Translations under genes and position numbers: made by a program | Assembly (NCBI RefSeq): GCF_014267175.1 | Contig: NZ_JACMTR010000002.1 | Coordinates: 2,381,501-2,445,500 of the forward strand | From: Pseudonocardia sp. C8 | GTDB lineage: Bacteria > Actinomycetota > Actinomycetes > Mycobacteriales > Pseudonocardiaceae | DNA length: 64,000 nt | Reading direction: 5' to 3' | In this document: piece after piece, positions 57,158 to 64,000 of the stretch | How positions within the stretch are numbered: position 1 is the first letter of the stretch | Layout of the letters: every line of letters starts with the position of its first letter | The notes under the pieces: generated by a model | Seen by the model: only the letters and a program-made list of their open reading frames with translations | The model's database searches: none | Told to the model about the DNA's origin: nothing

Positions 57158-57928
57158 GTGGCCGCTTCCGAGCGCCCGGTCCGGCGCGGAGCGTTGCCCG
57201 CCCACACGGCGCGGCGCATCATGCGGGACTTCCTCGACCGCGGCCTGCGACCCGGCGACGCGCTCGCCGGCGAGGCCACCCTCGTGGAGCGCTACGGGGT
57301 GTCGCGGGGGACCCTGCGCGAGGCACTGCGGCTGCTCACCCACCTCGGGGCGGTCACGGTCAAGGTCGGCCCGTTCGGTGGACCGCGGCTCACCACCCCC
57401 GGACCCGACGTGGTCGGGAGTGCACTGGGGATGGTGGTGCAGTTCCGGGGGGCCACCCTGCAGACGGTGTTCGAGGCCCGGCTCGCGATCGATCCCGCGG
57501 TCGCGGCCCTCGCCGCCGTGCACCGGGACGACACGGACCTGGCGGCGCTCGACGCCTCGGTGGCGGCGCTCGCCTCGGCGCAGCAGCGGCGTGGACCGCA
57601 GTACGCCAAGCTCGCCGGGCGGCACATGGTGCGCGTGGCCGAGGCGTCGCACAACGCGATGCTCGCGACGATCGTGCCCGCACTCGCCGCGATGCACGCG
57701 TCCGTGCCCTGGCGGTACCCGGCCGGGAGCCGGGTCGAGCTGACCGAGCGCGTGCAGGCCAGTGTCGAGGCGATCCGGATGCAGGACGCCGAGGCGGCGA
57801 GCGAGATCACCAGGAGCATGCTGACGCTGCTCATCGAGGACATCGCCTCCAACCAGCGGCCGCAGCTCGAGAGCCCGATCCTCTGGCCCGACGTGGACGA
57901 GGTCGTGTCCGGGACCGACGGCGACTGA
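57158..57928 (+). CDS. GntR-family (FCD/FadR-type) transcriptional regulator
   Basis: 256 residues from GTG 57158, chosen because GGGAGGG is 8 bases upstream and the N-terminus then aligns with the paralogue at 1293. HTH: YGVSRGTLREALRLLTHLG. The FCD domain has FEARLAIDPAVAALAA and the shared C-terminal SPILWPDVDEV. A GTG at 57050 would add 36 residues without homology. It closes the Rieske/CoxMSL operon. The palindrome AATTATGATACTAATT 62 bases after its stop and the near copy in the 47346 promoter are its likely operators, so it would repress its own operon and the next one. Confidence 0.9.
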   Translation: MAASERPVRRGALPAHTARRIMRDFLDRGLRPGDALAGEATLVERYGVSRGTLREALRLLTHLGAVTVKVGPFGGPRLTTPGPDVVGSALGMVVQFRGATLQTVFEARLAIDPAVAALAAVHRDDTDLAALDASVAALASAQQRRGPQYAKLAGRHMVRVAEASHNAMLATIVPALAAMHASVPWRYPAGSRVELTERVQASVEAIRMQDAEAASEITRSMLTLLIEDIASNQRPQLESPILWPDVDEVVSGTDGD

Positions 57929-57989
57929 CCCGCGGACGACCTACCCGGCACCCGGTCCCGCGTGGCCTTGAGCTTCGTCCGTGTCCGTG

Positions 57990-58007
57990 TAATTATGATA
58001 CTAATTG
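57990..58007 (+). promoter_or_regulatory. Predicted GntR operator/promoter before SDR 58028
   Basis: AATTA-TGATAC-TAATT (57991-58006) is a palindrome with perfect 5-bp arms, in the 99-bp gap between the GntR stop and the SDR start. TATGAT (57994-57999) inside it is a good -10; TTGAGC (57968-57973) is a weak -35 with long spacing. It matches 47354-47369 at 14 of 16 positions. Confidence 0.65.
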
Positions 58008-58027
58008 AGTCGACGTGAGGTAGCACG

Positions 58028-58768
58028 ATGGGTTCACTGGCAAAGAAGGTCTGCGTCGTCACCGGCGCCGGACGGGGGATCGGCCGCGCGATCGCGGCGC
58101 GGGCCGCCTCGGCCGGCGGCGTGGTGGTCGTCGCCGACATCGACCGCGCCGCCGCGGACGAGATGGCGGAGGCGTTGGGCGGTGACGCGACCGGCGCCCA
58201 CGTCGACGTGGCCTCGCGCGAGTCGGTGGACGCGCTCGTCGGCGGGGTCGTCGATCGTTTCGGCCGGATCGACGTCCTGGTGAACAACGCGGGCTGGGAC
58301 AAGGCCGGCCCGTTCGTCGACTCCGACCCCGCCGACTGGGACCGGATCATCCGGATCAACCTCTACGGCGTGCTGCACACCTCGCGGGCGGTGCTGCCGC
58401 TGATGGCCGAGCAAGGCCACGGATCGGTCGTGAACATCGCGTCTGACGCCGGTCGCGTCGGCTCGTCGGGCGAGGCGGTCTACTCGGCGACCAAGGGCGG
58501 GATCATCGCGTTCACGAAGACGACGGCCCGCGAGCTCGCCCGCAGCGGCGTGCGCGTCAACTGCGTGTGCCCCGGACCGACCGACACCGACCTGCTCGCG
58601 TCGTTCGCGGGGGAGAAGCTGCGCAACGCGCTCGTCAAGGCCATCCCGCTGGGTCGGGTCGGTGACCCGGCCGACGTCGCGAACGCTGTCGTCTTCCTCG
58701 CCGGCGACGAGGCCGGGTTCGTGACCGGGCAGACCCTGAGCGTCAGCGGCGGCCTGACGATGGTCTGA
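58028..58768 (+). CDS. SDR family oxidoreductase (BadH/FabG-like)
   Basis: 246 residues, ATG with GAGGT upstream. TGAGRGIGRAIA, NNAGWDKAGPF and YSATKGG are intact. The NNAGWDK.GPF segment is typical of BadH-type 2-hydroxycyclohexanecarboxyl-CoA dehydrogenases and related alicyclic SDRs, which suggests a cyclic hydroxyacyl-CoA or alcohol substrate; this assignment is by recall. It heads the last operon, directly after the predicted GntR operator, and is followed by an acyl-CoA ligase gene. Confidence 0.9.
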   Translation: MGSLAKKVCVVTGAGRGIGRAIAARAASAGGVVVVADIDRAAADEMAEALGGDATGAHVDVASRESVDALVGGVVDRFGRIDVLVNNAGWDKAGPFVDSDPADWDRIIRINLYGVLHTSRAVLPLMAEQGHGSVVNIASDAGRVGSSGEAVYSATKGGIIAFTKTTARELARSGVRVNCVCPGPTDTDLLASFAGEKLRNALVKAIPLGRVGDPADVANAVVFLAGDEAGFVTGQTLSVSGGLTMV

Positions 58769-58812
58769 CCGGCCGGCCCCTCCGCACCACGGAACTCGCA
58801 GAAAGGTCAGCC

Positions 58813-60447
58813 ATGAGCAACGAGGCATCAGTGGCGACGGCCGAGCGCCCCGCGCCGGACACCGCGGTCGCGGTGCCGCGGGTCACCGCGACGCTGACCT
58901 CGGCGTTCGCCGAGGTCTACCGGCGCTACCCCGACCGGATCGCCGTCCGGTCGCTCGACGGGACCGCCTGCACGTACGCCGAGCTGGGCGCGCGGGCGCG
59001 CCGGCTGGCGTCCGGTCTCGCCGGCCTGGGCATGCGCCCGGGGGACCGGGCGATCGTCCTGATGAAGAACCGTCCGGAGAGCATCGTCATCGACCACGCG
59101 CTCGCCGCGGGCGGGTTCGTGCGGGTGGCGCTGAGCTACCGCCTGCACGGCCGCGAGGTCGTCGGCGTCGTGCGGGACTGCACCCCGACCGTCGTGTTCG
59201 TCGACGACGAGCGCGAGTCCGACCTCGCCGCGGCCCTGACCGAGGCCGGCCTGGACGTGCAGGTGGTGGCGGTGGACGCGCCGCGCACCCGGGGGGCGGT
59301 CGGCATCGGCTCGCTCCTCGACCAGCCGGAGATCGAGTCGCCGCCGGTCGCCACCGAGGACCTGGCCTGGCTGCCGTACACGTCGGGGACCACCGGCGAG
59401 CCGAAGGGAGTGATGCTCAGCCACCGCAGCCTGCTGGCGTGTGCCCGCAACCTCATGGTGGTCCTGGACGCGATCGAGTCCGACGACGTCGTGTACCACG
59501 TGGCCCCGCTGACCCACCTGTCCGGCTACCTGTCTATCCCCTACACCCTGCGTGGGGCCACCCACGTGTGCGTGCCGAAGTTCGAGCCGGCCGAGACCCT
59601 GCGCGCGGTCGGCGAGCTCGGCGTCACCGTGCTGCCGATGGTGCCGACGATGCTGAACATGTTGCTGTCCGAGCTGGACTCCGGGGGCTGGGACACCCGG
59701 AGCCTGCACACCGTCCTCTACGGAGGATCGGCGATCGCGCCGAGCCGGCTGACCCGGCTGGTGGGACACCTGGGGGATGTCTTCGTGCAGGCCTACGGGC
59801 TGACCGAGATCCCGTTCCCGCTCGCGTCGCTGTCCAAGCACGACCACCGCTTCGACCCGGACGGTCCTCCACCTGCCCGGCTGGCCTCGGCCGGGCGGAT
59901 CACCCCGTTCGTCGAGATCCGGTTGCGGACCCCGGACGGCGGTGCGGCCGCGGACGGCGAGGAAGGGGAGATCCAGGCCCGCGGGGACACCACGATGATC
60001 GGGTACTGGAACCGGCCCGAGGCCACCGCGCAGGTCCTGCTGGAGGACGGGTGGGCGGCCAGCGGGGACGTCGGGCGGATGCAGGACGGCTACCTGCACA
60101 TCGTCGACCGCAAGAAGGACATGATCGTCTCCGGTGGGTTCAACATCTTCCCGGCCGAGATCGAGAACGCCATCGCGGTGCTGGAGGGCGTGGACGAGGT
60201 GGCGGTGGTCGGCGTGCCGGACGCCCGGTGGGGCGAGGCGGTCAAGGCCGTCGTCGTGGTCCGGGACGGGTTTGCGGTGACCGAGGCCGACATCGATCGC
60301 GTGTGCCGGGAGCAGGTCGCGTCCTACAAGCGGCCGCGCTCGGTCGAGTTCGTCGACAAGCTGCCGAAGACCGGGTCCGGGAAGATCCAGCGCCACGAGA
60401 TCCGGGCCCGGTACTGGGCGGGGGAGGAGCGCCGTGTCGGCAGCTGA
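58813..60447 (+). CDS. AMP-dependent acyl-CoA synthetase
   Basis: 544 residues, ATG with AAAGG upstream. YTSGTTGEPKGVMLSH, QAYGLTEIPFPLA, ASGDVGRMQDGYLHIVDRKK and the C-terminal Lys in KTGSGKIQRHEI are all present. It activates a carboxylic acid to its CoA ester. By eye it is closer in length to 11013 than to 25558. Its last 14 bases overlap the esterase start. The substrate may be the acid paired with the SDR upstream. Confidence 0.93.
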   Translation: MSNEASVATAERPAPDTAVAVPRVTATLTSAFAEVYRRYPDRIAVRSLDGTACTYAELGARARRLASGLAGLGMRPGDRAIVLMKNRPESIVIDHALAAGGFVRVALSYRLHGREVVGVVRDCTPTVVFVDDERESDLAAALTEAGLDVQVVAVDAPRTRGAVGIGSLLDQPEIESPPVATEDLAWLPYTSGTTGEPKGVMLSHRSLLACARNLMVVLDAIESDDVVYHVAPLTHLSGYLSIPYTLRGATHVCVPKFEPAETLRAVGELGVTVLPMVPTMLNMLLSELDSGGWDTRSLHTVLYGGSAIAPSRLTRLVGHLGDVFVQAYGLTEIPFPLASLSKHDHRFDPDGPPPARLASAGRITPFVEIRLRTPDGGAAADGEEGEIQARGDTTMIGYWNRPEATAQVLLEDGWAASGDVGRMQDGYLHIVDRKKDMIVSGGFNIFPAEIENAIAVLEGVDEVAVVGVPDARWGEAVKAVVVVRDGFAVTEADIDRVCREQVASYKRPRSVEFVDKLPKTGSGKIQRHEIRARYWAGEERRVGS

Positions 60448-61348
60448 GACTGTGCCGCTCCCGGACGCCCTGCTGGAGTTCCAGCGCACCCTGGCCCCGC
60501 CGGCCTCGGGATCCGCGAAGGATCTGCTCGCGGCCTTCGACGCCTACACCAACCAGGGGATACCGGACTCGGTCGAGACCACCCGGGGCCTCCCGATCCG
60601 CGAGGTCGACGGTTGGCGGGTCACCGCCGACGTCCACCGCCCGGCCGGCGAGGGTCCCTTCCCGGTCCTGGTCCACCTGCACGGCGGCGCCTGGGTCCTC
60701 GGCACGCCGGGCACCCACCGGCGGCTGGCCGGCGACCTCGCCGAGCTGGGCCTGCTCACGGTCGTGGTCGACTACCGCCGGGCTCCGAAGCACCGGTTCC
60801 CGGCCGCGGTCGACGACGCGGTGCACGCGGTGAACTGGGCGCGGCAGCACGCGAGCCGTCTCGGTGGGGACCCCGACCGGATCCTGGTCGGCGGTGACTC
60901 GGCCGGGGCGAACCTGGCGGCGGCGGCGCTGGCGGCCGGTGGGATCGGACCGATCACCGCGGCGCTGCTGTTCTACGGCGTCTACGACGTGCACCGGGCG
61001 CTCCCGGCGCTCCGCCACCTGGTGGGCGGCGACACGCCCGAGACCCAGCTCTACCTCGAGCCCGATGACGCCCGGACCCTGCTCGACGACCCCCGCCTGC
61101 ACCCTGAGCGGTACTGCACCGGATTCCCGCCGAGCCTGGTCCTGACCGGTGCCGACGACCCGCTCGCCGCCGAGTCGGCCGGGCTCGCCGAGCGGCTCTC
61201 GTCGGTGGGCGTGGACCACGAGCTCGTCGTGCTGGCCGGTGCGCCACACGGCATCCTGCAGCTCCCGACCCATCCGGGGCACCGCGCGGGGCTGGACCGC
61301 GTCGCGGACTTCCTGGACCGGCGCGGGATCCGGAGCCGCGCCCGCTGA
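60434..61348 (+). CDS. Hormone-sensitive-lipase-type alpha/beta hydrolase (esterase)
   Basis: 304 residues, GTG start inside the ligase 3' end. HSL markers: HLHGGAWVLG (oxyanion hole), GGDSAGANLAAAAL (nucleophile Ser), GADDPLAAE (Asp) and GAPHGILQLP (His). HSL esterases cleave short-chain or aryl esters. The next gene is a HAPMO-like BVMO that would make an aryl or alkyl acetate ester, so this is the likely second step of ketone breakdown, as for HapD after HapE in 4-hydroxyacetophenone degradation. That pairing is inference from order and families. Confidence 0.9.
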   Translation: MSAAETVPLPDALLEFQRTLAPPASGSAKDLLAAFDAYTNQGIPDSVETTRGLPIREVDGWRVTADVHRPAGEGPFPVLVHLHGGAWVLGTPGTHRRLAGDLAELGLLTVVVDYRRAPKHRFPAAVDDAVHAVNWARQHASRLGGDPDRILVGGDSAGANLAAAALAAGGIGPITAALLFYGVYDVHRALPALRHLVGGDTPETQLYLEPDDARTLLDDPRLHPERYCTGFPPSLVLTGADDPLAAESAGLAERLSSVGVDHELVVLAGAPHGILQLPTHPGHRAGLDRVADFLDRRGIRSRAR

Positions 61349-61421
61349 CCGCCCGCTGCCGGCCCTCCGGGGCCGCTCCGACGTGTGTGGCCGCCGCGCG
61401 CTGCCGCCGGAACGAGGAACG

Positions 61422-63410
61422 ATGGAACAGACCCCGACAGCCACCCCCACCCCGACCGTGCTCGACGCCGTCGGTGACGACGACCTCCGCGCCGCGCTGG
61501 CCGAGGCCAACCTCCCGACGCTGCAGCTCGTCCTCGCCCAGCTGACCGGCGAGGAGGACTGGCTGGACGGCGAGTTCCGGCCGACGCGGACGGTGGCGCT
61601 GGACGACAACGACACGGCGGGTCTCCCGGCCGGGTCCCGCGCGAGGATCGTGGCGGCGGCCTTCGAGGTCCTGCGGGACGTCCGGGACGGTCGCCGGCCC
61701 CTGCCGGCCGCGCCCTCGGACGCGCAGCTGGTCGCGCTCCTGAGCCGTTCGTTGGGCGAGGATGTCCCGCCGGAGTACGGGCCGTCGATGGCCGAGGAGG
61801 CGGGGTTCCGTGCCCGGGAGGGCCTGGCCTGGACGGCCGCTCGGCCCGCGGCCGCCGACCGGACGCACGTCCTGGTGATCGGGGCCGGCGCCGCCGGGAT
61901 CGCCACTGCGGTCCGCCTGCGCGCGCTCGGCATCCCGTTCACCGTCGTGGAGAAGAACGAGTCGGTGGGTGGGGTCTGGTACGAGAACACCTATCCCGGA
62001 GCCGGGGTCGACACGCCAGCCCACCTCTACTCGTTCTCGTTCTCGCCGCGGCGGGAGTGGTCGCGGTACTACGCCAAGCAGCCCGAGGTGCTGGAGTACC
62101 TCGCCGACACGGCGGCCCGGTTCGACCTGCACCGCCATATCCGGTTCGGTATCCGGGTCCGCGAGGCGCGCTGGGACGACGCGGTCGGGCGCTGGCAGGT
62201 CGTGCTCGACGGCCCGCGTGGTGCGCGCACCGAGCTGACGACCGACGCGGTCGTCAGCTGCGTCGGCACCCTGACCGAGCCGGTCGTTCCCGACCTGCCC
62301 GGGCTCGAGGAGTTCGCCGGACCGGCCTTCCACTCCGCTCGCTGGGACCACTCGGTCGACCTCACCGACAAGCGGGTCGCGGTGGTGGGCACCGGCGCGA
62401 CGGCGATGCAGATCGTGCCGGCGATCGCGGACCGTGCCCGGGAGACGGTGGTCTTCCAGCGGACCCCGCAGTGGGTCGTGCCGAACGGCAACTACCTGCG
62501 GGACGTGCCCGCCGGCGTCCGGCTGCTGATGGAGCAGGTGCCCTACTACGCCGCGTTCTACCGCCTGCGGCTGGTGTGGCAGTTCCAGGACAAGCTGTTG
62601 ACGACGCTGCGCCGGGATCCGGAGTGGCCGCATCCCGAGCGGGCGGTGAACGCCACCAACGACCGCCATCGGGCGTTCATCACGCGCGCCATGGAGGAGC
62701 AGCTCGGCGAGGACGCCGACCGGCTGCGCGACGTCGTCGTCCCCGACTACCCGCCGTACAGCAAGCGGATCCTGATGGACAACGAGTGGATCCGGACCCT
62801 CCGCCGGGACGACGTCCTGCTCGTCCCGGAGCGGGTGACCGAGCTCGACGAGAAGCACGTGCTCACCGCCGGCGGCGACGCGCACCAGGTGGACGTGGTC
62901 GTGTTCGCGACCGGGTTCCGTTCCCGCAGGATGCTCGCGACGCTGGAGATCACCGGCCGGGACGGGACGACGTTGCGCGAGACGTGGGGAGACGACGACG
63001 CCGACGCCTACCTCGGCATCACCGTGCCGAACTTCCCGAACCTGTTCATCGTCGGCGGCCCGCAGACGACTCCCGCGCACGGCGGCAGCGCGATCTTCGT
63101 CGCCGAGTGCGCGGCGAACTACGCCGTCCAGATGATCGTGCGCATGATCGAGGACGGCATCGGCGCGGTCGAGGTGCGGCCGGAGGTGGCCGCCGAGTAC
63201 AGCGCCCGCGTGGACGCCGAGCACGAGCAGCTGGTGTGGACGCACCCGGGCACGACGAACTGGTACCGCAACGCCCGCGGCCGGGTGGTCAACGCGCTGC
63301 CCTGGCGGGGCGTCGACTACTGGCGGATGACCCACCACCCGGACCTGGCGGACTACCTGGTCCGGCGAGCCGACGGGAGCACCTCGTGGACGACCGCCTC
63401 CGGCAGCTGA
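61422..63410 (+). CDS. HAPMO-like Baeyer-Villiger monooxygenase with N-terminal extension
   Basis: 662 residues from ATG 61422 (GAGGAA upstream). A ~145-residue N-terminal extension precedes the FAD motif GAGAAG (154-159). The BVMO fingerprint FAGPAFHSARWDHS is at 298-311 and a second Rossmann motif GTGATA follows. 4-Hydroxyacetophenone monooxygenase is known for this long extension and length (~640). It would convert an acetophenone-type ketone to the aryl acetate. Its last 25 bases overlap the SnoaL-like gene. The C-terminus is similar to the fragment at 2-442, so the window has two members of this subgroup. Confidence 0.92.
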   Translation: MEQTPTATPTPTVLDAVGDDDLRAALAEANLPTLQLVLAQLTGEEDWLDGEFRPTRTVALDDNDTAGLPAGSRARIVAAAFEVLRDVRDGRRPLPAAPSDAQLVALLSRSLGEDVPPEYGPSMAEEAGFRAREGLAWTAARPAAADRTHVLVIGAGAAGIATAVRLRALGIPFTVVEKNESVGGVWYENTYPGAGVDTPAHLYSFSFSPRREWSRYYAKQPEVLEYLADTAARFDLHRHIRFGIRVREARWDDAVGRWQVVLDGPRGARTELTTDAVVSCVGTLTEPVVPDLPGLEEFAGPAFHSARWDHSVDLTDKRVAVVGTGATAMQIVPAIADRARETVVFQRTPQWVVPNGNYLRDVPAGVRLLMEQVPYYAAFYRLRLVWQFQDKLLTTLRRDPEWPHPERAVNATNDRHRAFITRAMEEQLGEDADRLRDVVVPDYPPYSKRILMDNEWIRTLRRDDVLLVPERVTELDEKHVLTAGGDAHQVDVVVFATGFRSRRMLATLEITGRDGTTLRETWGDDDADAYLGITVPNFPNLFIVGGPQTTPAHGGSAIFVAECAANYAVQMIVRMIEDGIGAVEVRPEVAAEYSARVDAEHEQLVWTHPGTTNWYRNARGRVVNALPWRGVDYWRMTHHPDLADYLVRRADGSTSWTTASGS

Positions 63411-63928
63411 TCGACAAGGACGAGATCCGGGATCTCATGGCCCGTTACGCCCGGGCCGTCGACCGCAACGACATGGATCTGCTGCGGGAGGTGTACCACC
63501 CGGACGCCTACGACGACCACGGCGACTACAAGGGGGATCTCGAGGGCCTGGTCGGCTTCGTGACCGACCGGGTCGGTGACGTCCCGCAGGTGATGCACTT
63601 CCTCGGGCAGTGCCACGTCGAGCTCGCCGGCCCGGACGTCGCGGTGGTCGAGACCCACTTCATGACCGCGCACACCCTCGGCCCCGAGGCGCAGGCCGCC
63701 TACGGGATCACCGACGGCGCGGGGTCGCTGCAGCTGTCCATGTTCGGCCGCTACGTCGACCGCGTCGAACGTCGCCTCGGGCGGTGGCGGATCGCCGTCC
63801 GCGACACCGTGTTCGAGGCCACCCGGTTGTTCACCGGCACCGTTCCGCCGATCAACCCGGAGTGGGCCCGGTTCCGCCGGGACCACGACGACCCGATCTT
63901 CCGGCGGCGGAGGGAGGCTGGGCTGTGA
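63386..63928 (+). CDS. SnoaL-like (NTF2-fold) protein
   Basis: 180 residues from GTG 63386 with GGGAG upstream, starting within the BVMO gene. The N-terminus IDKDEIRDLMARYARAVDRN and VYHPDAYDDHGDY match the SnoaL_4/NTF2-like group. Such proteins can be isomerases, dehydratases or ring-hydroxylation small subunits; many in catabolic clusters are uncharacterised. Candidate polar residues (Tyr, Asp, His of YHPDAYDDHG) line the usual pocket. The stop overlaps the next GTG. Confidence 0.85.
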   Translation: MDDRLRQLIDKDEIRDLMARYARAVDRNDMDLLREVYHPDAYDDHGDYKGDLEGLVGFVTDRVGDVPQVMHFLGQCHVELAGPDVAVVETHFMTAHTLGPEAQAAYGITDGAGSLQLSMFGRYVDRVERRLGRWRIAVRDTVFEATRLFTGTVPPINPEWARFRRDHDDPIFRRRREAGL

Positions 63929-64000
63929 CCGGACCCTCGACCGTGCGCGTCTTCGAGCTGCCCCGCACCGACCGGGTCGGATACGGCGCCGGGGCGGCCG
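63925..64000 (+). CDS. Start of a possible iron-containing alcohol dehydrogenase / maleylacetate reductase, cut by window edge
   Basis: Only 25 residues are visible: GTG 63925 overlaps the SnoaL-like stop (GTGA), and the frame reads VRVFELPRTDRVGYGAGAA up to the window edge. The (V)xYGxGAA ending resembles the N-terminal strand of iron-containing alcohol dehydrogenases, including maleylacetate reductase. If right, it would fit a hydroquinone-type branch after a HAPMO. The evidence is too short to be firm. Confidence 0.35.
   Translation, partial: MTGPSTVRVFELPRTDRVGYGAGAA

Overview
The window is chromosomal DNA from a very GC-rich bacterium with strong G/C third-position codon bias, GTG and TTG starts, and dense GTGA/ATGA gene overlaps. 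Mycofactocin-type enzymes (an MftD homologue and two NDMA-type alcohol dehydrogenases), FCD-type GntR, PucR and MmyB-like regulators, and an IS110 remnant of actinobacterial style point to an actinobacterium. Pseudonocardia or a relative is my guess by recall, not computed. Apart from one transposase remnant the window is an almost uninterrupted catabolic region.

Layout. (1) 1-2105, plus: C-terminus of a Baeyer-Villiger monooxygenase (BVMO), an SDR and a GntR regulator, followed by a convergent enoyl-CoA hydratase. (2) 3399-3530: truncated IS110 transposase abutting pntB. (3) 16308 down to 3532, minus: BVMO, alpha/beta hydrolase, NDMA-type alcohol dehydrogenase, then acyl-CoA ligase, PHA-synthase-like protein, MftD-like flavoprotein, aldehyde dehydrogenase, pntA and pntB. 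This reads as ketone -> ester -> alcohol/acid -> aldehyde -> acid -> CoA ester, plus redox balancing. (4) 16568-20452: one hydrolase and three regulators (PucR, XRE/MmyB, TetR). (5) 20819-35556, plus: nitronate monooxygenase, alpha-methylacyl-CoA racemase, aldehyde dehydrogenase, SDR, acyl-CoA ligase, 74-residue zinc ribbon, HyuA, HyuB, molybdenum hydroxylase large subunit, aldehyde dehydrogenase. The core resembles a ketone carboxylase plus ligase. (6) 35828-41581: cupin, second NDMA-type ADH, divergent hydrolase, a stretch of three decayed genes, an SDR. (7) 41669-47091: MFS transporter, second orphan molybdenum hydroxylase large subunit, MatC-type transporter. (8) 47436-57928, plus: Rieske oxygenase, RidA, aldehyde dehydrogenase, MmgE/PrpD, CoxM/CoxS/CoxL-like subunits, phthalate-dioxygenase-type reductase, GntR regulator. 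(9) 58028-64000, plus: SDR, acyl-CoA ligase, esterase, HAPMO-like BVMO, SnoaL-like protein and the start of what may be an iron-containing alcohol dehydrogenase, suggestive of a (hydroxy)acetophenone-type pathway.

The least expected result is regulatory. AT-rich islands in this GC-rich DNA carry three pairs of matching operator-like sequences. One 20-bp site is shared (18/20) between the TetR/nitronate monooxygenase interval and the ADH/hydrolase interval 17 kb away. One 16-bp palindrome is shared (14/16) between the Rieske promoter and the promoter after the GntR gene. One 20-bp inverted repeat with an AAATATT core lies before 34057 and 43381. They suggest that scattered blocks act as a few linked regulons. 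The substrates are unknown: all pathway statements are inference from gene families. No tRNA, rRNA or CRISPR array was seen.
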